A stretch of DNA of 64,000 bases, taken from contig NZ_JAGSOU010000007.1 of assembly GCF_018139985.1 (NCBI RefSeq), positions 62,001 to 126,000 on the forward strand, in the 5' to 3' direction. The notes under the pieces were generated by a model that saw nothing but the letters and a program-made list of their open reading frames with translations, was not told the origin of the DNA and did not search any database. The position numbers and the translations under genes are program-made. The DNA is from Actibacterium sp. MT2.3-13A (lineage in GTDB: Bacteria; Pseudomonadota; Alphaproteobacteria; Rhodobacterales; Rhodobacteraceae). Shown one piece after another: positions 19,005 through 26,802 of the stretch (position 1 is its first letter; every line of letters starts with the position of its first letter).

Positions 19005-19308
19005 CAATCTGACCCTTTTCGCCGGGCTGGCGCTGGCGCTGATCGCGGGCGCGGCCTTTGGCGCGCTCTATCTTCGGATGCTCTGGCGCGGCACGCGGCG
19101 GCTGGCGGCGGGCGAGGCCAGCCCGGCCAAACTGGCGCTGTCCTTCGCGCTGCGGATGGGGCTGGCGCTGGCCGCTCTCGCGTTGGCGCTGATGGCCGGG
19201 GCCGGGGCGGGTCACCTGCTGGCCGCGGCGCTTGGTTTCACGCTGATGCGCCACGTCCTGGTTCGCCGGGTGAAACGGCGGGGGGAGGTCCATGGACATC
19301 AGCCCTGA
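18997..19308 (+). CDS. atpR: N-ATPase accessory membrane protein AtpR
   Basis: A 103-residue, three-helix membrane protein (about residues 3-30, 50-70, 73-92), the marker subunit of N-ATPases. Arginines inside or flanking the helices (for example R53 in SFALRMGLALA) match the proposal that AtpR offers a positive charge to the c-subunit carboxylates during assembly. ATG 18997 overlaps the atpQ end, and the gene end overlaps atpB by 17 bases. Confidence 0.82.
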   Translation: MTDNLTLFAGLALALIAGAAFGALYLRMLWRGTRRLAAGEASPAKLALSFALRMGLALAALALALMAGAGAGHLLAAALGFTLMRHVLVRRVKRRGEVHGHQP

Positions 19309-19993
19309 CGCCTGGATCGTCTTCCACATCGGCCCGGTGCCGGTCAGCGCCACCATCGTCTTCACCTGGGGGGTCATGGCGCTGCTGGTGCTGTCGGCGC
19401 TGCTGGTGCGGCTGCGGCTGTCGTCCTCGGGCGAGCTGACCCGCTGGCAGAACCTGTGGGAGGCGGTGATCGACACCATGCGCGCCCAGATCCGCGAGGT
19501 CAGCGGACAGGAGCCCGGCCCCTACCTGCCCTTCGTGGGCACGCTGTTCGTGTTCATCGCGGTCTCGAACATCCTGGCCGTGGTGCCGGGCTACGCGGCG
19601 CCAACTGGATCGCTGTCCACCACCACGGCGCTGGCGCTGTGCGTGCTGATCGCGGTGCCGCTGTTCGGGTTGGCGCGGCGCGGGCTGGGCGGCTACCTGC
19701 GCTCCTATATCCAGCCGACGCCGCTGATGGCGCCCTTCAACGTCATCGGAGAGATGTCGCGCACCATCGCGCTGGCCATCCGCCTCTATGGCAACGTGAT
19801 GAGCGGCACGGTGATCGCGGGCATCCTGATTTCCATCGCGCCGTTCTTCTTCCCCGTCCTGATGCAGTTGCTGGGTCTGCTGACCGGGGTAATCCAAGCC
19901 TATATCTTCGCCATCCTCGCGATGGTCTACATCGCCTCGGCCACGCGCGGCCGCGCGGGGGCGGGGGCAGAGAAAGGAAACCGACATGATTGA
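19292..19993 (+). CDS. atpB: N-type ATPase subunit a
   Basis: A 233-residue integral membrane stator subunit with five to six helices. The essential arginine is R164 in ALAIRLYGNVMSG, which faces the c-ring carboxylate, and the C-terminal helix contains GVIQAYIFAILAMVYIAS with the conserved Q-A-Y-I-F-A. It forms the ion half-channels. Overlaps atpR by 17 and atpE by eight bases. Confidence 0.92.
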   Translation: MDISPDAWIVFHIGPVPVSATIVFTWGVMALLVLSALLVRLRLSSSGELTRWQNLWEAVIDTMRAQIREVSGQEPGPYLPFVGTLFVFIAVSNILAVVPGYAAPTGSLSTTTALALCVLIAVPLFGLARRGLGGYLRSYIQPTPLMAPFNVIGEMSRTIALAIRLYGNVMSGTVIAGILISIAPFFFPVLMQLLGLLTGVIQAYIFAILAMVYIASATRGRAGAGAEKGNRHD

Positions 19994-20270
19994 CGCAACC
20001 CTGATCGGGCTGGTCTCGATCGTGACCGCGGGGCTGACCATCGCCATCGGCTCGATCGGCCCGGCGCTGGGCGAGGCGCGCACCGCCTCGCAGGCGCTGG
20101 CCGCGATCGCGCAGCAGCCCGACGAGGCCAACGTGATCACCCGCACCCTGTTCGTCAGCCTGGCGATGATCGAATCCACCGCGATCTATTGTTTCGTGGT
20201 GGCGATGATCCTGATCTTCGCCAACCCGTTCTGGGACGCGGCACTGGCCGCGGGGGCGGCCGGGGGCTAG
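19986..20270 (+). CDS. atpE: N-type ATPase subunit c (rotor ring)
   Basis: A 94-residue double-helix rotor subunit. Helix 2 carries E63-S64-T65 and Y68 (MIESTAIYCF), the set of ligands seen in Na+-binding c-rings. Helix 1 has a second carboxylate, E30 (SIGPALGEARTA), in place of the glutamine of the Ilyobacter-type site. Two-carboxylate c-subunits are typical of N-ATPases. The polar loop QQPDE contacts gamma/epsilon. The motif suggests Na+, but a studied N-ATPase c17 ring (Burkholderia pseudomallei) was reported to be H+-coupled, so ion specificity remains open. Confidence 0.93.
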   Translation: MIDATLIGLVSIVTAGLTIAIGSIGPALGEARTASQALAAIAQQPDEANVITRTLFVSLAMIESTAIYCFVVAMILIFANPFWDAALAAGAAGG

Positions 20271-20273
20271 GTC

Positions 20274-21062
20274 ATGCAGATCGACTGGATCACCGTCGCC
20301 GCGCAGATCGTGAACTTCCTGGTTCTGGTCTGGCTGCTGCAGCGCCTGCTCTACCGCCCGGTGACGCGGGCGATGGGGCAGCGCGCGGCGGCGATCCGCG
20401 CGCAGTTCGACGAGGCCGCGCGCCGCGAGGCCGAGGCCGAGGCGGAGGCTGAGCGCCTGCGCCTGGCCCGGCAGGAGCTGGAGCTGCAGCGCGCCCGGAT
20501 GCTGGCCGCCGCCGAGGCCGAGGCGCATGAGTTGCGCCAGCGGCTGGAGGCCGAGGCCCGCGAGGCGGTGGCCGGCCGCCGCGCCGCCTGGGAGGACCAG
20601 CTGAGCCGCGAGCAGGCGGCCTTCCTGTCGGATCTGCAGCGCGAGGCGGCGGGCCATGTGGCGCGGCTGTCGCGCCGGGTGCTGCGCGACCTGGCCGGTG
20701 CCGATCTGGAGCAGACCATCGCCGGGATCTTCCTCGCGCGTCTGGCCGCGCTGGAGGGGGAGGCGCTGGAAAACCTGCGCCTCGCGGCGCGGGGCGCGGG
20801 CGGGGCGGCGACGGTCTCCAGCGCTTTCGACCTGCCCGAGGCGTTGCGCGACAGGGTGACGGCGGCGGTCCGCGACCGGATCGCGGCCGGGCTGCCGGTG
20901 ACGTTCGAAACCGATCCCGAGATGATCTGCGGCCTGCGACTGAAGGTGCGCGGCCAGACCCTGCAATGGAGCGTCGATGCCTATCTCGACGATCTCGAGG
21001 AGGAGATGGCCGAGGTGCTGGAGCGCTCAGGCGCGCTCGATGCGATGAACGGGGCGGGCTAG
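20274..21062 (+). CDS. atpF: N-type ATPase subunit b with delta-like C-terminal region
   Basis: A 262-residue peripheral-stalk protein, about 100 residues longer than ordinary b. One N-terminal membrane helix (ITVAAQIVNFLVLVWLLQRLLY) leads into a long Ala/Glu/Arg-rich coiled coil (about 40-150). The end (VTAAVRDRIAAGLPVTFETDPEMICGLRLKV) resembles the C-terminal domain of delta/OSCP. No separate delta gene exists in the operon, so this fusion probably supplies the delta function, as in other N-ATPases. Confidence 0.88.
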   Translation: MQIDWITVAAQIVNFLVLVWLLQRLLYRPVTRAMGQRAAAIRAQFDEAARREAEAEAEAERLRLARQELELQRARMLAAAEAEAHELRQRLEAEAREAVAGRRAAWEDQLSREQAAFLSDLQREAAGHVARLSRRVLRDLAGADLEQTIAGIFLARLAALEGEALENLRLAARGAGGAATVSSAFDLPEALRDRVTAAVRDRIAAGLPVTFETDPEMICGLRLKVRGQTLQWSVDAYLDDLEEEMAEVLERSGALDAMNGAG

Positions 21063-21065
21063 GTC

Positions 21066-22634
21066 ATGGGCGTGCTTGACGGGTTTGCGGGGCGGATCAT
21101 CGCGGGGCTCGACGCGGGGCTGGCGGCGCATGGCGCCGCGCTCAGGACCGAACAGATCGGCACCGTCACCAGCGTCGCCGCCGGCATCGCCGAGGTCGAG
21201 GGGTTCTCGGAACTCACCGCGGATGAGCTGATCGCCTTTCCCGGCGGGATGATGGGCGCGGCCACCGACATCACCGAGGAACGCGCCGGGTTGATCCTGT
21301 TCGGCCCGGCCGAGACCCTGCACGTCGGCGCCGAGGCGCGGCGCACGGGCCGGGTGATCGACGTGCCGGTGGGGCGCGCGCTGCTCGGCCGGGTGGTCGA
21401 TGCGCTGGGCCAGCCGCTGGACGGGCGCGGCCCGGTGCGCGCCGCCGCCCGCTGGCCGGTGGAACGCCCGGCGCCCGCCATCCTCGACCGCGCCCCGGTT
21501 GAGGTGCCGCTGCAGACCGGGATCAAGGCGATCGACGCCGCCATTCCCATCGGGCGCGGTCAGCGAGAACTGATCATCGGCGACCGCCAGACCGGCAAGA
21601 CCGCCATCGCGGTCAGCGCCATCCTCAACCATCAGGCCGGGCGGCCCGGCGGCCTTGGTCCCGCCTCCCATCCCGGCCTGTGCGTCTATTGCGCCGTGGG
21701 CCAGCGCGCCTCGGGCGTGGCGCGGGTGATCGAGACGCTGCGCCGCGAGGGCGCGCTCGCGCGCACCGTGGTCGTGGTGGCGGGCAGCGAGGACGCGCCG
21801 GGCCTGCAATTCATCGCGCCCTATGCCGCGACCGCGATCGCGGAATGGTTCATGGCCCGCGGCGAGGACGTGCTGATCGTGCATGACGACCTGACCCGCC
21901 ACGCCCGCGCCTATCGCGAGCTGTCGCTGCTGCTGCGCCGCCCGCCGGGGCGCGAGGCCTATCCCGGCGACATTTTCTACATCCATTCCCGCCTGCTGGA
22001 GCGCGCAACCCGGTTGCGCCCCGATCTGGGCGGCGGCTCGCTGACCGCGCTGCCGGTGATCGAGACCCAGGCGCAGAACATCTCGGCCTATATCCCGACC
22101 AACCTGATCTCGATCACCGACGGGCAGGTCTATCTCTCGCCGGATCTGTTCGAGAAGGGGCAGCTGCCCGCCATCGACATCGGCAAGTCGGTCAGCCGGG
22201 TCGGGGCCAAGGCGCAGCTTCCGGCCTACCGCGCGGTGGCGGGCGACCTGCGCCTGTCCTTCGCCCAGTTCGAGGAGCTGGAGGTCTTCTCGCGGTTCGG
22301 CACGCGGCTCGACGAGGACACCCGGCTGAAGCTCGCCCGCGGCCGGCTGGTGCGCGCGGCCCTGCGTCAGCGCGAGGATGAACGCCCCGCCCCGCCCGAG
22401 CAGATCGCCGTGCTGCTGGCCGCGACGCGCGGCATGCTGGACGACTGGCCGCCCGAGCGGATGCGCGAGGCCGAGCAGGCCATCGCCACCGCCATCCGCC
22501 AGCGCGCGGGCCTGGCCTGCCGCCGGATCGAGGATGGCGAACCCTTCACCGAGGCCGACCGCGAGGCGCTGATCCAGGCCGCCCGCGCGGCGCTGGCGCA
22601 TCTGGCACCGGAGGGCGGCGATGGAGACGCTTGA
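21066..22634 (+). CDS. atpA: N-type ATPase alpha subunit
   Basis: A 522-residue non-catalytic nucleotide-binding subunit. P-loop GDRQTGKT spans residues 172-179, with the glutamine typical of alpha, and [24 protein letters not shown] is the conserved C-terminal segment. It pairs with AtpD in the hexamer. A gap of three bases follows atpF, and its end overlaps atpG by 14 bases. Confidence 0.93.
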   Translation: MGVLDGFAGRIIAGLDAGLAAHGAALRTEQIGTVTSVAAGIAEVEGFSELTADELIAFPGGMMGAATDITEERAGLILFGPAETLHVGAEARRTGRVIDVPVGRALLGRVVDALGQPLDGRGPVRAAARWPVERPAPAILDRAPVEVPLQTGIKAIDAAIPIGRGQRELIIGDRQTGKTAIAVSAILNHQAGRPGGLGPASHPGLCVYCAVGQRASGVARVIETLRREGALARTVVVVAGSEDAPGLQFIAPYAATAIAEWFMARGEDVLIVHDDLTRHARAYRELSLLLRRPPGREAYPGDIFYIHSRLLERATRLRPDLGGGSLTALPVIETQAQNISAYIPTNLISITDGQVYLSPDLFEKGQLPAIDIGKSVSRVGAKAQLPAYRAVAGDLRLSFAQFEELEVFSRFGTRLDEDTRLKLARGRLVRAALRQREDERPAPPEQIAVLLAATRGMLDDWPPERMREAEQAIATAIRQRAGLACRRIEDGEPFTEADREALIQAARAALAHLAPEGGDGDA

Positions 22635-23508
22635 GGCGCTGCAGCGGCGCATCGCCACCAGCCGCGACCTGCAATCCATCGTGCGGACGATGAAGACGCT
22701 GTCGGCGGTGACCATCCGGCGCTGCGAACGCGCCAGCCACGCCGTGCGCGCCTATGACGAGACGGTGGATCTGGGGCTGCAGATCCTGCTGCGCGACCCG
22801 GAGGTGGCCGCGCGCGCCCTGCGCGCGTCCGAGGCCGCGGCGGCGCAGGGGCCGGTGGGGCTGATCGTGCTGGGCTCGGATCACGGGCTGTGCGGGCGGT
22901 TCAACGATGTCGCGGTGGGCGCGGCGCTGACGGATATCGCCGAACATGGGCCGCCCGCGCAGGTGGCCGCGGTCGGCATGCGCGCGGCCGACCTGCTGGA
23001 GGGCGCCGGCTACCCGCCGGGGGTGATCTACGGCACGCCGGGCTCGGTCGCGGGCATCCGCGAGACCACCGGCGCGCTGCTGGCGCTGGCCGATGCCTGG
23101 CGGCACGATCGCGGCATCGCGCGGGTCCGCATCGCCCATGCGGTGCAGACCGCAGAGGCCCCTGCGCGCCCGGTGGCGATGGCGCTTCTGCCGGTCTCGC
23201 CGGCTTATATCCGCCACCAGGCGGGCCGCCCCTGGCCCTCGCGCCGCCTGCCTACCTACAGCGAGAGCCGCGAGGTGATGCTGACCCGGCTGATCCGCGA
23301 GCATGTCTTCGTGCGCATCTACCGCGCCCTCGCCGAGGCCCAGACCAGCGAGCACGCCTCGCGCCTGACGGCCATGCAGTCGGCCGAGCGCGGCATCCGC
23401 GACCACCTCGCCGAGATGGACGCCGCCTATCGCCACCGCCGGCAGGAGCAGATCACCACCGAAATGCTGGATGTCGTCGCCGGCGCCGCCGCATTGGAGG
23501 GGCGCTAG
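22621..23508 (+). CDS. atpG: N-type ATPase gamma subunit
   Basis: A 295-residue central-stalk subunit made of two long terminal helices (residues 1-55, starting [20 protein letters not shown], and about 225-290) around a Rossmann-like core with [16 protein letters not shown], the characteristic gamma motif. It is the last gene of the operon. The protein is divergent, as expected for N-ATPases. A 71-bp gap separates it from the Lon-like gene. Confidence 0.9.
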   Translation: METLEALQRRIATSRDLQSIVRTMKTLSAVTIRRCERASHAVRAYDETVDLGLQILLRDPEVAARALRASEAAAAQGPVGLIVLGSDHGLCGRFNDVAVGAALTDIAEHGPPAQVAAVGMRAADLLEGAGYPPGVIYGTPGSVAGIRETTGALLALADAWRHDRGIARVRIAHAVQTAEAPARPVAMALLPVSPAYIRHQAGRPWPSRRLPTYSESREVMLTRLIREHVFVRIYRALAEAQTSEHASRLTAMQSAERGIRDHLAEMDAAYRHRRQEQITTEMLDVVAGAAALEGR

Positions 23509-23579
23509 CGCAGCCGAATCTTGCGGTCGCGGCACAAAACGTGTTCGCTGGGTCCAAAGGGTCGAGCGGAGGAGAAAAC

Positions 23580-26018
23580 ATGGCGCCGGAAGCTGGCAAA
23601 CCCCTGGAGGCATCCGAACTTTCCCGCGGGGTGCTGGACGCCGCGCTGGAGTTCGAGACCACCGGCGATCTCGAACCGCTTGAGGACTGGCCCGGCCAGG
23701 AACGCGCGCTCGACGCGCTGCGGATGGCCGCCGAAAGCCGGTTTTCGGATTTCAACCTGTTCGTGCTGGGCAATCCCGGCACCGGGCGGCGCAGCGCGGT
23801 GCGCGCGCTGCTGTCCGGCGCGGCCGAGAGCCTGCCGCGGCCGAGCGATTGGGTCTATGTCAACGATTTCGACGATCCGCGCCGGCCGCGCGCGATGGAT
23901 CTGCCGCCGGGACGGGCGATGGTGCTCAAGGCGGCGGTGGAGAAACTGATCGACGATCTCGCCAACGAGATCCCGGCGGTCTTCGAATCCGAGGATTACC
24001 AGGCCCGCCGCCGCGCCATCGAAGAGTCCTATTCCGACCGTCAGGAACAGGCGATGGGCGAACTGGCCGAAAAAGCCCGCGCCCGCGGCGTGGCGATCAT
24101 GCGCACGCCGATGGGCTTCGGCGTGGCCGCCCGCCAGGGCGAGGAGATCCTCACACCCGAAGCCTATCACGACCTGCCCGAAGACACCCGCGAGCGGATC
24201 GACGCCGCCATGGCCGAGATCAGCGCCGAACTCGAAGAGATCCTCGGGCAGGTGCCCAAGGGCATGAAGGCGCAGCGCCGCGAGGTCGAGGCGCTGAATG
24301 TCGAGATGACCGAACACGTCGTCGACGACGCCCTGTCTGAGGTGAAGGCCGAATTTGCCGGGGAGGACAACGCCCTGCGGTTCCTCGAGGCCATGCGCGA
24401 CGACATCATCGAGAATGCCGATCTGTTCCTGATCCGGGAGGACGGCGCGACCGCCGGGGCCTTCCCCGTCGCCACCACCAAGCATTACGCCAAGCCGCAG
24501 TTCCGGCGCTACGCCGTGAACGTGATGGTCTCGCAACCCCACACGAACGGCCACGGCGCCCCCGTGGTCGAAGAGAGCCTGCCGACGCTGGCCAACCTGA
24601 TCGGGCGGATCGAATACGCCGCCGAGCAAGGCGCGCTGGTGACCAATTTCACCATGATCCGCGCCGGTGCGCTGCACCGCGCCAACGGCGGGTTCCTGGT
24701 GCTGGACGCGCGCCAGGTGCTGATCGAGCCCTTCGCCTGGGACGCGCTGAAACGCGCCCTGCGCAGCGGCGAGATCTCGATCTTCTCGGCCGGCGAGCGG
24801 CTGAGCCTGATCTCGACCGAGACGCTGGAGCCCGACCCGATCCCGCTGAAGTTGCGGGTGGTGCTGGTGGGCGAGCGGATGCTCTACTACATGCTGACCG
24901 CGTTCGACCCGGAATTCGCCGAGCTGTTCAAGATCGAGGCCGATTTCGACGACCGCATGCCGCGCGACGTCGACAGCGCGAAGCTTTTTGCCCGGCTCGC
25001 GGGCACCATCGCCCGGCGCGAGGACCTGCGCCCGCTGGATGCCCCCGGCGTCCGTCGGCTGCTGCTGGAGAGCACCCGCCTCTCGGACGACGCGGAGCGG
25101 TTCAGCCTGAACCTCGGCCGGCTTTCGGACATCCTGCGCGAGGCCGACCACTGGGCCGGGGGCGCCGGTTCCGAGACCATCGGCGCCCCGCATATCGACA
25201 GCGCCATCGAGGCGGCCGAGCGCCGGGCGGGACGTTTGCGCGAACTCAGCCAGGAGATGATCCATCGCGGGACGCTGATGATCGATACCGACGGCGCGCA
25301 TGTCGGCCAGATCAACGCGCTGTCGGTGCTGGAGATCGGCAAGAGCCGTTTCGGCCGCCCCTCGCGTGTCAGCGCGCGGGTGCGCGTGGGCAGCGGCAAG
25401 GTCGTGGATATCGAGCGCGAGACCGAATTGGGCGGCCCGCTGCATTCCAAGGGGGTGATGATCCTGTCGGGCTACCTCGCCGGGCAATACGCGCCCGAAG
25501 AGCCGATGTCGCTCTGGGCGAGTCTGGTGTTCGAGCAGAGCTATGGCGGCATCGACGGCGACAGCGCCTCGGCGGCGGAGCTGTTCGCGCTGCTCTCGGC
25601 GCTCTCGGAGCTGCCGATCGACCAGAGCTTCGCGGTGACCGGGTCGGTCAACCAGTTCGGCGACATCCAGGCCATCGGCGGGGTCAACGAAAAGATCGAG
25701 GGCTTCTTCGATGTCTGCGCCGCGCGCGGGCTGACCGGGCGGCAGGCGGTGCTGATCCCGGAGACCAACATCAAGCATCTGGTGCTGCGCCGGCGCGTGG
25801 TCGAGGCGGTCGAGTCCGGGCAGTTCCGAATCATCCCGATCGCCACGATCGACCAGGGGATTGCCCATCTGACCGGCCGCGATGCGGGCGCGCGGGGGGC
25901 CGATGGCCGGTTCCCGGAGGGCAGCGTCAATGCGCTGGTCGAGGCGCGTCTGCAAGCCTTCGCCGAGACCCGCCGGAGCTTCGGCCTGAGGAACGGGCAG
26001 GAGAAGGGCAAGCCATGA
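23580..26018 (+). CDS. Lon-like serine protease with degenerate AAA domain
   Basis: An 812-residue S16-family protease with an N-terminal AAA-like part (about residues 45-560) interrupted by a helical insertion (about 110-260), and a C-terminal Lon protease domain. The Ser-Lys dyad is S662 (DGDSASAAEL) and K705 (GGVNEKIEGFF), 43 residues apart as in Lon. The P-loop reads GNPGTGRRS (64-72), so the Walker A lysine is arginine, and Walker B ends LVLDA (D376, A377) without the catalytic glutamate. It is therefore probably ATP-independent or weakly ATP-dependent, as in LonC/YcbZ-like relatives. RBS GGAGGAG precedes ATG 23580. Confidence 0.87.
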   Translation: MAPEAGKPLEASELSRGVLDAALEFETTGDLEPLEDWPGQERALDALRMAAESRFSDFNLFVLGNPGTGRRSAVRALLSGAAESLPRPSDWVYVNDFDDPRRPRAMDLPPGRAMVLKAAVEKLIDDLANEIPAVFESEDYQARRRAIEESYSDRQEQAMGELAEKARARGVAIMRTPMGFGVAARQGEEILTPEAYHDLPEDTRERIDAAMAEISAELEEILGQVPKGMKAQRREVEALNVEMTEHVVDDALSEVKAEFAGEDNALRFLEAMRDDIIENADLFLIREDGATAGAFPVATTKHYAKPQFRRYAVNVMVSQPHTNGHGAPVVEESLPTLANLIGRIEYAAEQGALVTNFTMIRAGALHRANGGFLVLDARQVLIEPFAWDALKRALRSGEISIFSAGERLSLISTETLEPDPIPLKLRVVLVGERMLYYMLTAFDPEFAELFKIEADFDDRMPRDVDSAKLFARLAGTIARREDLRPLDAPGVRRLLLESTRLSDDAERFSLNLGRLSDILREADHWAGGAGSETIGAPHIDSAIEAAERRAGRLRELSQEMIHRGTLMIDTDGAHVGQINALSVLEIGKSRFGRPSRVSARVRVGSGKVVDIERETELGGPLHSKGVMILSGYLAGQYAPEEPMSLWASLVFEQSYGGIDGDSASAAELFALLSALSELPIDQSFAVTGSVNQFGDIQAIGGVNEKIEGFFDVCAARGLTGRQAVLIPETNIKHLVLRRRVVEAVESGQFRIIPIATIDQGIAHLTGRDAGARGADGRFPEGSVNALVEARLQAFAETRRSFGLRNGQEKGKP

Positions 26019-26692
26019 CCGTGGTTCGGGTGATCCTCAGCGCGACCAGCTTCGCCGAGGCGCGCGATGCGCTGGCGCTGGCGACCGAGATCGCCGCCGA
26101 GATGAATGGCGACCTGCAGGGCCTGCTGATCGAACAGGAGGCCGTGGTGACCCTGACCAGGTTGCCGGCGGCGCGGCTGATCGGCTCGCACGGCCGCGCG
26201 CTGGGCGGGATCGACCCGGCCGGAATGGCGGCCGCCTTCCGCGGCGATGCCCGCCGCTTCGAGGCCGAGCTGGCCCGTGCGGCCGAGGCGGCGGCGCTGC
26301 GCTGGTCGTTCCGGCACAAGCGCGGGCAAGTTGGCGAAATCCTCGAAGAGATGCTGCAGGCGGGCACGTTGCTGGTGGCCTGCGGCGCGCCGCGCCGCGC
26401 GCCGCTGCGCGAGGTCGTGCTCGTGCTCGGCGCGGATGGCGATATGGCGCTGGCCCGGCTCGCGGCCGCCCAGGCGGCCCGCATCGGTCGGCCGCTGCGC
26501 CTGCTGCTGCCCCCCGGCGCCGAGCCGCCGCCGGATCTCGCGCCCACCGTCATCGAACGTTTCGCCGACGAACCGGCGCTACGTGCGCGGATCGCCGCGC
26601 TCGACCCGCGCAGCCTGCTGTTCGCCGAGGCCGGCAGCCTGGCCAAGATCGCCCAGGAAGCGCGTTGCACCTGCATCCTGCGGGTGCCCTGA
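26015..26692 (+). CDS. Conserved hypothetical protein coupled to the Lon-like protease
   Basis: A 225-residue soluble protein starting in a four-base overlap with the protease stop. VRVILSATSFAEARDALALATEIAAEMNGDLQGLLIE at the N-terminus and VACGAPRRAPLREVVLVLG in the middle have the alternating strand-helix pattern of a tandem universal-stress-protein (UspA-like) fold, but I see no clear GxG-ATP motif. No signal peptide or membrane helix. Its translational coupling suggests a partner, adaptor or substrate of the protease. Function unknown. Confidence 0.7.
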   Translation: MTVVRVILSATSFAEARDALALATEIAAEMNGDLQGLLIEQEAVVTLTRLPAARLIGSHGRALGGIDPAGMAAAFRGDARRFEAELARAAEAAALRWSFRHKRGQVGEILEEMLQAGTLLVACGAPRRAPLREVVLVLGADGDMALARLAAAQAARIGRPLRLLLPPGAEPPPDLAPTVIERFADEPALRARIAALDPRSLLFAEAGSLAKIAQEARCTCILRVP

Positions 26693-26738
26693 GCCTGCGG
26701 CCCCCGAGGGCGGCGGCGCGGCGATGCCCCCGAAACGA

Positions 26739-26776
26739 AAAGCGCGGCCCGGGCAAGGGCCGCGCTTTCCATTTTT
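26739..26776. terminator. Rho-independent terminator between convergent units
   Basis: A perfect 12-bp stem (26739-26750 with 26757-26768, six-base loop) is followed on the plus strand by CCATTTTT. It lies in the 110-bp gap between the stop of the gene at 26015 and the stop of the leftward RND pump gene. In the reverse direction the hairpin is followed by TCGTTTCG, so it may act both ways. Confidence 0.75.
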
Positions 26777-26802
26777 CGAGGGGGCGCCGGGTGCCGCCCG
26801 GG

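Noticed and set aside
23505-25955. Leftward open frame of about 800 codons opposite the Lon-like gene
   Set aside because: Composition and exact antisense overlap show that it is a shadow of the protease reading frame.
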